A stretch of DNA of 64,000 nucleotides, taken from the NCBI GenBank assembly GCA_963205185.1, contig CAUJHZ010000074.1, positions 1 to 64,000 of the forward strand, in the 5' to 3' direction. Of this stretch, positions 48,676 through 57,387 are shown one piece after another (the stretch's first letter is position 1; each line of letters starts with the position of its first letter). Below the pieces are notes generated by a model. It was given only the letters and a program-made list of their open reading frames with translations. It was not told the DNA's origin and ran no database searches. Source of the stretch: Planctomycetota bacterium. Its GTDB lineage: Bacteria > Planctomycetota > Phycisphaerae > Phycisphaerales > UBA5793. Both the position numbers and the translations under genes were made by a program.

Positions 48676-49701
48676 TCACGACCCGCCGTACTGGACGATG
48701 TCATCGAAGCGCTTGAGATCGACGTCGCTCCAGCGGCCATTCTGTTGGGGGCTTTCGACCTGCTGCTTGTCGAAGTAGATGTTGTCCTTGCCGGCTGACA
48801 TGATGACGTAGCCGCCGCGCGGCGTGGAGTCGAGCGTGGGGTGACCGGCGATTGCCTGGCAGAGTTCACGGGTCGGTCCCCCGCCGATGGATGACGCCGA
48901 CTCGGCGAGATAACTGCGGTCGCGCTGGTTCACGGGCGTGCCGCCGCTGCGGCCAACGACCAGTGCCGGGGCGCTGGTGTAGCTCTGGAACGACGAGTAG
49001 TAGTACGGGGCGGCCTGGCTGGTGTTTCCCGCCTGAGCCTTGAAGGCGACGACCGCGGGCCGGCCGCCGATGTCACGCAGGCCCTTGGGTTTGGAGCCGC
49101 TGTTGGCCCAAAGGATGATCGGCGCGCCGAAGGCGTCGATGAGATCGGGAAGAGCCCGGTCGCCGTCCTGCGGCAGGTTGTTGGTCACGTCTTCCTGCCC
49201 GCCCGAGCCGGCCGTCTGACCGTTGACGTAGTACAGGTCGCGCGGGTTGGGTTTGAAGTAAGAATCATACTTCGTGCCGCCGATCGTGGGCCCGAGGCCG
49301 ATGTCATCGCGCCAGATGTCGATGCCGGCGAGTTGGAAGGTGTCGCCGCCGTTGGGGTTCAGCCCGCCCATGAGTTCGAGCATGGCGTTTTCGGTGCCGC
49401 TCAGTTCGCTGTAATTGTTGTTGTCGCTGGAAAGTTCGCGCTCACTCAAAGCGCCGGGCTGGCGGTTGTGGGTGAGGACGAAACTGTCCACCGCGTCGCC
49501 GAGGTTCTTCATCAGGGCCCGGGTCTGCGTCACCTTGCCCTGCAGGCGCACCGCCGCCAGCGCGGGCAGCAGCAGGCCGACGAGCAGGGCGATGATGCCG
49601 ATGACCACCAGCAGTTCGATGAGCGTAAAGCCGCTGCGCGCAGGCGCGATGGATCGGCGGCTTCGGGCCGGGATGCGGCGGGAGGGGTTGGAGGTGAACA
49701 T
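48676..49701 (-). CDS. pseudopilin-like protein (type II secretion family)
   Basis: The 341-aa protein has a prepilin leader rich in Arg and Ser (about 1-23), the motif [24 protein letters not shown] and a long hydrophobic helix, then a globular region. The body contains SNNNYSELSGTENAMLELMGG and later DIGGRPAVVAFKAQAGNT, with Asn/Gly-rich loops, and closes with MSAGKDNIYFDKQQV. It does not carry the H-X9-DG motif of the 20101-20949 protein. GGAAAGGA precedes ATG 49701; the GTG at 49707 is less likely. Leader cleavage by a prepilin peptidase is expected. Confidence 0.83.
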   Translation of the reverse strand: MFTSNPSRRIPARSRRSIAPARSGFTLIELLVVIGIIALLVGLLLPALAAVRLQGKVTQTRALMKNLGDAVDSFVLTHNRQPGALSERELSSDNNNYSELSGTENAMLELMGGLNPNGGDTFQLAGIDIWRDDIGLGPTIGGTKYDSYFKPNPRDLYYVNGQTAGSGGQEDVTNNLPQDGDRALPDLIDAFGAPIILWANSGSKPKGLRDIGGRPAVVAFKAQAGNTSQAAPYYYSSFQSYTSAPALVVGRSGGTPVNQRDRSYLAESASSIGGGPTRELCQAIAGHPTLDSTPRGGYVIMSAGKDNIYFDKQQVESPQQNGRWSDVDLKRFDDIVQYGGS

Positions 49702-49929
49702 GATCACGGTCCTTTCCGCGGGTGCGTAACAACAGCCTGTCTGAACCGGAGATCGATACGATCACCGGCGCGGCCGCGGCCCGGACCATTGAATGGGTGC
49801 TCCGGAGCGGCGGCCATGATCAGCGCGCACGCCGCCCGCTCATCCGTACCCATAATTTACCACAGGAAGCGGGTGGCGGCACGGGAAAAGTTGCAAAATC
49901 GCACAAAATCGCCCCCGGCGCGGCGTGAC

Positions 49930-50274
49930 TCACCCGCCCGGGCGCTTCCAGCTGGTGTCCGGGTCCTTCTCCATCGCCCCGGCAGCCATCTCGATGCAGC
50001 GGCGGCAGATGCGCACCGTCCCGTCCAGCGGGCTCTCCCACTGCGGCTCATCGCGCTCCTCCAGGCACATGCGACATTTAAGCCCGGCCAGTTCCTCCGC
50101 CCCGCCCCCGCCAAGCACCACCTCGGCGAAGGCCACCGAAACGCACCGGCCGCAGATCACGCTGCCCTGGTGCCCCTCGACCAGCGGCAGGTCCTCGGTC
50201 CACGATGCATGGCAGAAGTCGCACAGCACATCGGACATCTGCACGTTCTGAGGATCGGTGCCGGGTCGGTACAT
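49930..50274 (-). CDS. small protein made of two ClpX-type zinc-binding domains
   Basis: The 114-aa protein has eight cysteines in two identical patterns: Cys18/Cys21 with Cys41/Cys44 and Cys67/Cys70 with Cys90/Cys93. In each, the two CxxC pairs are separated by 19 residues. The ClpX zinc-binding domain in this same window has exactly the same spacing (Cys37/40, Cys60/63), and its [12 protein letters not shown] resembles PLVEGHQGSVIC here. The first half is the closer match. ClpX zinc domains dimerise and bind adaptors or substrates, so this protein could imitate a dimer of them. It lacks any ATPase part. GAGG precedes ATG 50274. It follows the OppF-like gene with 13 bp between. Confidence 0.72.
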   Translation of the reverse strand: MYRPGTDPQNVQMSDVLCDFCHASWTEDLPLVEGHQGSVICGRCVSVAFAEVVLGGGGAEELAGLKCRMCLEERDEPQWESPLDGTVRICRRCIEMAAGAMEKDPDTSWKRPGG

Positions 50275-50287
50275 CAGGTGCCTCGAT

Positions 50288-51157
50288 TCAGGCGCTGGCC
50301 GGCGCCGTCGCCGACTCATCCTCGGGCACGTACGGCGCGTGCCGGCGTCGGCGGCGCGGCGTGGGCTCGGGCACGGCGGCGAGCAGGGTCTGCGTGTAAG
50401 CGTGCTGCGGGTTGGAGTAGATCGCGTCGCGGCCGCTCATCTCGACGATGCGGCCGCGGAACATCACCGCCACACGATCGCAGATATGCTGCACGACGGC
50501 CATGTCGTGGCTGATGAACAGATACGACAGGCCAAGGTCGCGCTGGAGGTCTTTGAGCAGGTTGAGGATCTGGCTCTGGATGGAGACGTCCAGGGCCGAA
50601 GTCGGTTCGTCGCAGATGATGAGTTTGGGATGCAGCGCCAGGGCCCGCGCGATGCCGATGCGCTGCCGCTGGCCGCCGGAGAACTCGTGCGGGTAGCGGT
50701 CGGCGGCGCTGCTCGGCAGGCCGACGCGTTCGAGCAGCTGCTCGACCTGCTTGCGCAGTTCGGCGCCGCGGGCCAGGCCGTGCACTTCGATGGGTTCGCC
50801 GACGATGCGGCCGGCGCGCAGCCGCGCGTTGAGCGAACCGGCCGGATCCTGGAAGATGATCTGCATCTCGCGCCGCAGCGGCTGCATCTCGCGGCGGCTG
50901 AGTTTGAGCACGTCGCGGTCCTTGTAGAGGACCTGGCCGCTGGTGGCAGGAATGAGGCGGAGGATGGTCCGGCCGACGGTGGTCTTGCCGCAGCCGGACT
51001 CGCCCACCAGTCCCAGCGTCTCGCCCGGCGCGATGGTAAAGGAGACGCCGTCCACGGCTTTGACCCAGCCGGTCGTGCGCTGCAGCACGCCGCTGTGCAC
51101 GGGGAAGTGCGTGTGCAGGTCGCGGACATCGAGAAGAGCCGGCGTGTCGGCGGACAT
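50288..51157 (-). CDS. oligopeptide ABC transporter ATP-binding protein (OppF/DppF type)
   Basis: The 289-aa ATPase has Walker [10 protein letters not shown]-loop [12 protein letters not shown], signature [14 protein letters not shown], Walker [16 protein letters not shown] and the switch His in [10 protein letters not shown]. After it comes the OppF-type C-terminal [16 protein letters not shown]. It energises peptide or related uptake, normally beside OppD and two permeases, none of which is here. A short tail rich in Arg ([13 protein letters not shown]) follows. It is placed before the zinc-finger gene, with 13 bp between, and may be its operon partner. Confidence 0.9.
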   Translation of the reverse strand: MSADTPALLDVRDLHTHFPVHSGVLQRTTGWVKAVDGVSFTIAPGETLGLVGESGCGKTTVGRTILRLIPATSGQVLYKDRDVLKLSRREMQPLRREMQIIFQDPAGSLNARLRAGRIVGEPIEVHGLARGAELRKQVEQLLERVGLPSSAADRYPHEFSGGQRQRIGIARALALHPKLIICDEPTSALDVSIQSQILNLLKDLQRDLGLSYLFISHDMAVVQHICDRVAVMFRGRIVEMSGRDAIYSNPQHAYTQTLLAAVPEPTPRRRRRHAPYVPEDESATAPASA

Positions 51158-51247
51158 CGGTGAAGGTTAGGCGGCGCCGGCGGCACTGGACGCCGGCCGC
51201 ACCGCCCGCAATCGATTGCCGGTTGCCATGCCGCGACATTCAGATGC

Positions 51248-51256
51248 TGTTACACT
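51248..51256 (+). promoter_or_regulatory. extended -10 element of a likely leaderless gene
   Basis: TGTTACACT at 51248-51256 matches an extended -10 (TGnTACACT). ATG 51265 begins only 8 bases after it, so the transcript should start at or next to the start codon. No ribosome binding site is visible. A -35 at proper spacing is not clear. Confidence 0.45.
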
Positions 51257-51264
51257 TTCCGCTC

Positions 51265-52446
51265 ATGATTGACGCTCGAACTCGGCGGCAGCATCTTCGG
51301 TGGGCTCTCCAACTCACCAGCATTCCCACGGCGGCGGCGCGCGAGCATCGCGTCATCGACTGGATCAACGACTGGCTCAGCCATCGGCCCAATCTCACGC
51401 TGCGCCGCGACAAGGCCGGCAACATGCTCATCAGCCGCAAGGGCGCCCGGCGCGGCGGGCGGCCGCTGCTGATCACCGCCCATCTCGATCACCCCGCGTT
51501 TGTCATCAAGAAAGTGCGCGACAGCCGCACGCTGCAAGCCGAGTTTCGCGGCGGCGTGCGGCCGCCGTATTTCCGCAAGGCCAAGGTGCGCGTCTACGAC
51601 GCGAGCGACAAGGCCCATCGCGGCACGGTGATTGAACACGGCAAAGGCAAGGTCTTCGACGAAGTCGTCATCCGCCTGAACGAGGCGACCGATGCCGTGC
51701 AGGTCGATGACCTCGCCACGTGGGATCTCAAACCTGCGCGAGTGCGCAAGGGGCTCATCGAAGCGCCGGCGTGCGACGATCTGATGGGCGTGGCGGCGGC
51801 GCTCTCGGTCATGGATGTGCTGCGCACGAGTCGCGGCGGCGGCGATGTGCGCGTGCTGCTGACTCGATCAGAGGAGATCGGGTTCATCGGCGCGATCGCG
51901 GCGTCGCAGAGCGGGCTCATTCCAAAGCGCGCCAAGGTCATCGCGCTGGAGAACTCTCGGAGTTTCGCCGAGAGCCCCATCGGCGGTGGGCCGATCCTGC
52001 GCGTGGGGGATCGGATCAGCATCTTTCACCACGGCCTGGCGTTCGAGACGGCGCGGGTGGCCATGGCCATGGAGGCTCGCCGCGGCGGCTTCAAGTGGCA
52101 GCGCAAACTCATGCCCGGCGGCGCTTGTGAGGCGACGACCTTTCAGGCCTACGGATACGAGGCCATCTGCCTGTGCCTGCCGCTGGGCAACTACCACAAC
52201 ATGGCCAACCTGGCCGAGGTGATCGAGGGGAAAAAGAACGCCAGAGCCCTGATTGCGGCAGAGTTTGTGAGTCAGGCGGATTATCATGGGCTGATCGACT
52301 GGCTCGTGGAGTGCGGCCGGGTGCTCACCAGGCCGGCCCGCCGCGGCCGGACGGACGCCGACGGGGCAACGGCAATTCGGCAGATGATGGAAAAGATTGA
52401 GCGTACCAAGGGTTATGTGCTCAGCGAGAGAGCGGCCCTGATCTAG
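51265..52446 (+). CDS. M42-like (aminopeptidase) metallohydrolase
   Basis: The 393-aa protein follows the M42/M20 peptidase plan. HLDH in LLITAHLDHPAF provides the first metal ligands, ACDDLMG the bridging Asp, SEEIGFIGA the general base and next ligand, and ALENSRSF a further acidic position where M42 usually has Asp. HHG and LGNYHNM supply the final histidine. Family members are cobalt- or zinc-activated aminopeptidases in large cytoplasmic complexes. The C-terminal 60 residues include a basic stretch. The start looks leaderless (see 51248-51256). Confidence 0.82.
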   Translation: MIDARTRRQHLRWALQLTSIPTAAAREHRVIDWINDWLSHRPNLTLRRDKAGNMLISRKGARRGGRPLLITAHLDHPAFVIKKVRDSRTLQAEFRGGVRPPYFRKAKVRVYDASDKAHRGTVIEHGKGKVFDEVVIRLNEATDAVQVDDLATWDLKPARVRKGLIEAPACDDLMGVAAALSVMDVLRTSRGGGDVRVLLTRSEEIGFIGAIAASQSGLIPKRAKVIALENSRSFAESPIGGGPILRVGDRISIFHHGLAFETARVAMAMEARRGGFKWQRKLMPGGACEATTFQAYGYEAICLCLPLGNYHNMANLAEVIEGKKNARALIAAEFVSQADYHGLIDWLVECGRVLTRPARRGRTDADGATAIRQMMEKIERTKGYVLSERAALI

Positions 52447-52590
52447 ATTGAGGCAGTATGCTGGAACCGCCGCCGACGGCTGCGGCGTATAGAACCCCGT
52501 GGGTTGCGTGGACCGGACGCGCCCGATTGCCGATGTTTTGCCCGTTGAGGGTCCGCGTCGATCCTCGATTCCCGCCCGGCAAAGCGGGCC

Positions 52591-53907
52591 ATGCAGTTGA
52601 GCGACCGGATGAGCCAGAGTCAGACCCAACCATCGATGACCGATAAAGATCCCAGCGCGGCAAGTAATGTCGATACGCTGCTGGGGCGCATCGTCGTCGA
52701 GCAGGGCCTGGCCACCAGCCAGGAGGTCGCCCACTGCTTCGAGGTGCAGCGCCAGCAGCCCGACGCCAAGGAAGCCTCGCTGGCCGACCTGCTCCTTCAG
52801 AACAACTACGTCACGCCGCGACAGCTCGACCGCCTCCGCCGCGAGGTCGAAGCGCAGAAGTCCACCCAGCAGATCCCCGGCTACTCGATCAAGAAGAAGC
52901 TGGGCGCGGGGGCCATGGCCAGCGTCTACCTCGCGAGGCAGATCAGCCTCGATCGGATGGTGGCCATCAAGGTCCTGCCAAAGAAGTACAACAGCAACGT
53001 CAATTTCATCGACCGCTTCTACAAGGAAGGCCGCGCCGCCGCCAAGCTGAACCACCCGAACATCGTGCAGGCGTACGACGTGGGCAAGGCCGGCGAGTTC
53101 CACTACTTCGTCATGGAGTACGTCGAGGGCGGCACGGTCTACGACATCCTCACCAAGAAGGGCCGCATCCCCGAGAAGGACGCGATCGACATCATCCTCC
53201 AGATCGCCGATGCGCTCAACCACGCGCACGAAAAGGGCTTCGTGCACCGCGACGTCAAGCCCAAGAACATCATGTTCACCAAAGAGGGCGTGGCGAAACT
53301 CGCTGACATGGGCCTGGCCCGCGCGGTGTCGGACATCGAAGCGGCCAAGGAAGAAGAGGGCCGCGCGTTCGGCACGCCGTACTACATCAGCCCCGAGCAG
53401 ATTCGCGGCGAAGTGAACATCGGCGCACAGGCCGACATCTACTCACTGGGCGCGATGTTCTACCACATGGTCACCGGGCAGGTGCCCTTCGACGGCGAGA
53501 ACCCCACCGCCGTGATGCACAAGCACCTCAAGGCCGATCTCACCCCGCCCGATCACGTCAATCCCAAACTCTCCGCGGGCGTGTCGGAGGTCATCGAAAT
53601 GATGATGGCCAAGAGCCGGCGCGAGCGGTATCACAACTGCCGCGACCTCATCGAAGATCTGCGGCTGGTCGCAGCGGGCGCCAAGCCGCGCCTCGCGCAC
53701 AAAGAGATGGATCTCTCGGGCCTCACGGGCGGGACGATGATTCCGCCGGATCAGCTCGAGGACACAGGCGTGATGGCTGCGCCGCAGCCGATGCCAGCCA
53801 GCGGCGCTTCGCCCTTCAACCACCCCGCGGTCATGCTGCTGCTGATCCTGCTGGGCGTGAGTCTTCTGGGCAACGTGATCATGCTGGTCGTAAGCATGAC
53901 GCGCTAG
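52591..53907 (+). CDS. membrane-anchored serine/threonine protein kinase
   Basis: The 438-aa protein has an N-terminal domain (25-90) with GRIVVEQGLATSQEVAHCF and LLLQNNYVTPRQLDRLRREV. This pattern resembles the small N-terminal module of type II/IV secretion ATPases (GspE/PilB). The kinase domain follows (about 97-360): Gly-rich loop GAGAMASV (105-112), Lys127, Glu147, catalytic HRDVKPKN (219-226), and DMG (239-241) in place of DFG, with the metal-binding Asp kept. A single membrane helix ends the protein (about 413-436). The kinase is likely active and cytoplasmic. Starts 52591, 52609 and 52636 are all possible. Confidence 0.9.
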   Translation: MQLSDRMSQSQTQPSMTDKDPSAASNVDTLLGRIVVEQGLATSQEVAHCFEVQRQQPDAKEASLADLLLQNNYVTPRQLDRLRREVEAQKSTQQIPGYSIKKKLGAGAMASVYLARQISLDRMVAIKVLPKKYNSNVNFIDRFYKEGRAAAKLNHPNIVQAYDVGKAGEFHYFVMEYVEGGTVYDILTKKGRIPEKDAIDIILQIADALNHAHEKGFVHRDVKPKNIMFTKEGVAKLADMGLARAVSDIEAAKEEEGRAFGTPYYISPEQIRGEVNIGAQADIYSLGAMFYHMVTGQVPFDGENPTAVMHKHLKADLTPPDHVNPKLSAGVSEVIEMMMAKSRRERYHNCRDLIEDLRLVAAGAKPRLAHKEMDLSGLTGGTMIPPDQLEDTGVMAAPQPMPASGASPFNHPAVMLLLILLGVSLLGNVIMLVVSMTR

Positions 53908-54046
53908 CACCCGATCAGGGCGACAACCGGTGGTGCATTGCGGGGCCGGGGCCTACACTCGGGGCTGTCGCCATTGTAATTTCGCCTGATTCACCCAGCC
54001 GCCCGCTGATGCGCAGCGTGGCGGCCTGTCGTACGCGGCCAGTTTC

Positions 54047-55579
54047 ATGAATTCAGTCTCGAGCCAATCTGACGCAGCACCGCTGTCGGCCCCGCCGGTC
54101 TCGCCGCTGCGCGAACTGTTCGCGCTCGCGTGGCCGACCGTGCTGACGATGGCCAGTTACACGACGATGCAGTTCATCGACGCGGCGATGGTCAGCCGGC
54201 TGGGCCCGCTCGAACTGGCGGCGCAGGGCAACGGCGGGTTGATCACCTTTGTGCCGCTCTCGTTTCTGATGGGCGTGCTCACGATGGTGAACACCTACGT
54301 GAGCCAGAATCTCGGCGCCGAGCGGCCGCGCGAAGCGCCGCGCTACGCCTGGGCAGCGATGTGGATGAGCCTCGTCGCCTGGCTGCTGCTGCTGCCCTAC
54401 GGCCTGTCGCTGCCGGCCATCTTCGCGAAGATGGACCACTCGCCTGAACTCATCGCGCTCGAATCCGGCTATGGCCAGATCATGGTCTACGGCTGCTTCG
54501 TCATGCTCATGAGCCGCGGGCTGAGCCACTTCTTCTATGGCCTGCACCGGCCCAAGGTCATCTTCGTCGCCACCGTGATCGGCAACGCGACCAACATCTT
54601 CGGCAACTGGGTGCTCATCTTCGGCCATCTCGGCGCGCCGAAGCTGGGCGTCAACGGCGCAGCCCTGGCCACCGTGCTCGGAACGGCGATCGAACTGCTC
54701 ATTCCGCTGGCGCTGTTCCTGGGCCCGAAGCTGAACGCCGAACTCGGCACGCGCGGCGCCTGGCGGCCCAACCTTCAGACCATGCGCGAATTGTGGCGCG
54801 TCGGCTGGCCGCGCAGCCTCACGTTCGGCAACGAGATGCTCTGCTGGGCGGTGTTCATGACGTACCTCATCGGCACGTTCGGCGAAGCGCACAACACGGC
54901 CGGGTGGATCGTGCTGCGCTACATGCACCTGAGTTTCATGCCCGCCGTAGGCATCTCGGTCGCGGTGACGGCGCTGGTCGGGCGCTACATCGGCGCCGGC
55001 AAGCCCGACATCGCCAACGAGCGCGCCTGGCTGGGTGTGCGCATGGCAGTGGTCTACATGGGCCTGTGCGCGCTGGCGTTTGTCATCTTCCGCCACCCGC
55101 TGGCGAACTTCCTCATCAAGCAGGACGCTCCGGCGGCGGAGCAGATCCTGGCGATCGCCTCGCAGCTGCTCATCTGCGCCGCGGTGTTCCAGGTTTTCGA
55201 CGCCATGGCCATCTCGCTCTCGGGCGCTCTGAGCGGCGCGGGCGACACCGTCTGGACCGGCATCGTCACGATGATCACGTCGTGGACGCTCATCGTCGGC
55301 GGCGGGTTCGCCATGGTGCTCTGGGCGCCGCAACTGAAATCGCTCGGCCCGTGGCTGGGCGCCTCGGCGTACATCATCCTGCTCGGACTCGCGTTCGTGT
55401 GGCGATGGCGCACCGGCTACTGGCGGACGATCAAGCTCATCGACCGCGCCCCGGCCGATGCGCTGGCGGAGATCGACCCCGCGAGCGGCCCGCTCGCCGA
55501 TCGCGTCATGGCTTCGGCCGCGCCGACGGCGGGCGGCGAGCAGGAGCAGCCGGAGCCGGCGCCGGCCGCGGTGCGATGA
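54047..55579 (+). CDS. MATE-family multidrug/toxin efflux transporter
   Basis: The 510-aa protein has about 12 membrane helices in two similar bundles. It carries typical MATE features: the opening LFALAWPTVLTMASYTTMQFIDAAMVSRLG, NTYVSQNLGAERPREA, IFGNWVLIFGHLGAPKLGVNGAALATV and the second half FMPAVGISVAVTALVGRYIGAG. It exchanges Na+ or H+ for cationic compounds. The last 50 residues are Ala/Pro/Glu-rich and probably cytoplasmic. The stop overlaps mutY as ATGA (55576-55579). A TACACT at 53954 may be its -10 box. Confidence 0.92.
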   Translation: MNSVSSQSDAAPLSAPPVSPLRELFALAWPTVLTMASYTTMQFIDAAMVSRLGPLELAAQGNGGLITFVPLSFLMGVLTMVNTYVSQNLGAERPREAPRYAWAAMWMSLVAWLLLLPYGLSLPAIFAKMDHSPELIALESGYGQIMVYGCFVMLMSRGLSHFFYGLHRPKVIFVATVIGNATNIFGNWVLIFGHLGAPKLGVNGAALATVLGTAIELLIPLALFLGPKLNAELGTRGAWRPNLQTMRELWRVGWPRSLTFGNEMLCWAVFMTYLIGTFGEAHNTAGWIVLRYMHLSFMPAVGISVAVTALVGRYIGAGKPDIANERAWLGVRMAVVYMGLCALAFVIFRHPLANFLIKQDAPAAEQILAIASQLLICAAVFQVFDAMAISLSGALSGAGDTVWTGIVTMITSWTLIVGGGFAMVLWAPQLKSLGPWLGASAYIILLGLAFVWRWRTGYWRTIKLIDRAPADALAEIDPASGPLADRVMASAAPTAGGEQEQPEPAPAAVR

Positions 55580-56655
55580 ACGGCATCAGCGCGCGGCAGG
55601 CCAGGCGCATCGCGGCCGCGCTCGAAAAGTGGTTCGCAGCGGATCAGCGCGATCTGCCCTGGCGACGGCGCACGCGCGGCATTCAGCAGCGCGCCTATCG
55701 GTGCCTCGTCGCCGAGTACATGCTCCACCAGACGCAGGTGGCGCGCGTGCTCGAGTACTTCGACCGCTTCATCGCGCGGTTTCCGGATGTGCACTCGCTC
55801 GCAGCCGCGCCCGAGCAGGAAGTGCTCGCGCTGTGGCAGGGGCTGGGCTATTACCGTCGGGCGCGGAACCTGCAGGCCGCGGCGCGGCTGATCGTCGATG
55901 AGTTCGGCGGCCGCGTGCCGCGCGACCTCGATTCGTTGCTGCGACTGCCCGGCGTGGGGCGATACACGGCCGGGGCGATCGCGTCGATCGCGTTCGGCGA
56001 GCCGGCGCCGATCGTTGATGGCAACGTGCAGCGGGTGGTGGCCCGCTGGCTGGAACTCGGCGATGCTCTCACCCCGCGCGAACTTGAAAGCCGGGTCTGG
56101 AGCGCCGCCGAAACGCTCGTGCGCGCTGCGGACCAGCCCGGCGATTTCAACCAGGCGCTGATGGAACTCGGCTCGACGATCTGCCTGCCGCGCGGGGCGC
56201 GCTGCGGCGCGTGCCCGGCCGCCAAGTGGTGCGGAGCGCGGGCCAGCGGCCGCATGGACCTGTATCCGCCGGTGAAGCAGCGCAGCGAAGTCCGCACCAT
56301 TCACGCCGCATCGGTCATCATCGCACGCAGCGGCAGAGTGCTGCTGAACCGGCGGCCGGCGACGGGCCTGTGGGCGAACATGTGGCAGTGCCCCACGCTT
56401 GAGTCCGAGCAGATGATCGGGGCGGGCACGATCGCGGCCCACCTTCGCCAGGAGCACGGGTTGAGCGCAGTGCTCGACGGCCCCGCCGGTGCGTTTGCGC
56501 ATCAGACCAGCCATCGGCGCGTGGTGTTCGAAGTCTGGATCGCCCGCAGCGCGCGCGGCCGCATGCGCGCGGCGCAGTGGGTCGCGTTGGAAGAGATCGC
56601 CGCGTTTCCGCTGTCCAATGCGCAGAAGCGCGTACTTGAGATGGCGCGAGCGTAA
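55576..56655 (+). CDS. mutY: A/G-specific adenine glycosylase MutY
   Basis: MutY removes adenine mispaired with 8-oxoguanine. The 359-aa protein has catalytic Glu47 in AEYMLHQTQV, the helix-hairpin-helix LPGVGRYTAGAIASIAFG, catalytic Asp148 in PIVDGNVQRV, the 4Fe-4S cysteines 203, 210, 213 and 219 (C-x6-C-x2-C-x5-C), and a C-terminal NUDIX-like MutT-related domain (RPATGLWANMWQCPTLE) that recognises 8-oxoG. ATG 55576 overlaps the end of the MATE gene, so the pair is translationally coupled. Confidence 0.96.
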   Translation: MNGISARQARRIAAALEKWFAADQRDLPWRRRTRGIQQRAYRCLVAEYMLHQTQVARVLEYFDRFIARFPDVHSLAAAPEQEVLALWQGLGYYRRARNLQAAARLIVDEFGGRVPRDLDSLLRLPGVGRYTAGAIASIAFGEPAPIVDGNVQRVVARWLELGDALTPRELESRVWSAAETLVRAADQPGDFNQALMELGSTICLPRGARCGACPAAKWCGARASGRMDLYPPVKQRSEVRTIHAASVIIARSGRVLLNRRPATGLWANMWQCPTLESEQMIGAGTIAAHLRQEHGLSAVLDGPAGAFAHQTSHRRVVFEVWIARSARGRMRAAQWVALEEIAAFPLSNAQKRVLEMARA

Positions 56656-56665
56656 GCGCCGGCGG

Positions 56666-57136
56666 TTATTCCGCCTTGCCGCCGCTGAGGTCGTAGACCC
56701 ACGGCTCGACGGCGCGCTTCCAGTCGTGCACTTCGCCGGCGCCGAAGAAGAGTGCCAGTTCGCGCTCGGCGGCCTCGGGGCTGTCCGAGCCGTGAATGAG
56801 ATTGAACGAATTGGACACGCCGTAGTCGCCGCGGATGGTGCCCGGCTCGGCCTTGGAGCCAAAGGTGGCGCCCATCAGCTTCCGGCACATGGCGATGGCG
56901 CCCACGCCGCGCACCGCGAGCACGAGCACGGGCGAGGAAGTCATGAATCGCACCAGCCCGTCGTAGAATCCCTTGCCGACGTGGTCCTTGTAGTGCTGGG
57001 CGGCTAGTTCAGGCGAGATCTTCATCAGGCGGGCGCCGACGATCTGCAGGCCCTTGTCTTCAAAGCGGGCGATGATGCGCCCCATCAGCCCGCGCTGGAC
57101 GGCGTCGGGCTTGAGGATGATCAATGACGTTTCCAT
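56666..57136 (-). CDS. ndk: nucleoside diphosphate kinase
   Basis: Ndk transfers the gamma phosphate of ATP to nucleoside diphosphates through a phosphohistidine. The 156-aa protein opens with METSLIILKPDAVQRGLMG and has the active-site His115 in NLIHGSDSPEAAERE. It is about 10 residues longer than most family members at the C-terminus (VEPWVYDLSGGKAE). ATG 57136 is the family start; the longer frame to 57211 is not protein-like. It is convergent with mutY. Confidence 0.96.
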   Translation of the reverse strand: METSLIILKPDAVQRGLMGRIIARFEDKGLQIVGARLMKISPELAAQHYKDHVGKGFYDGLVRFMTSSPVLVLAVRGVGAIAMCRKLMGATFGSKAEPGTIRGDYGVSNSFNLIHGSDSPEAAERELALFFGAGEVHDWKRAVEPWVYDLSGGKAE

Positions 57137-57387
57137 GGTGGCTCTCACTCGGTTTGGTGTGACTGGCAGCGCGGCGTCGTGGCCCCCGCGCGCCGCCGCT
57201 GGGCTCACCATAGTCGCCCCTGCACCCCCCTGCCACTACGCGTTTTCCCGCATTGGACCGCCCGGATTCGACCGCGTTTTGCCGCGCCGCTCCAGCGCAA
57301 GGCATTTTCCCCTGTGTGCGCGCGGCCCGGGAGCGACTATCGTTCATGTGGTCGACTTCCAATCGGCAAACGAATGCGAGGAGACTC

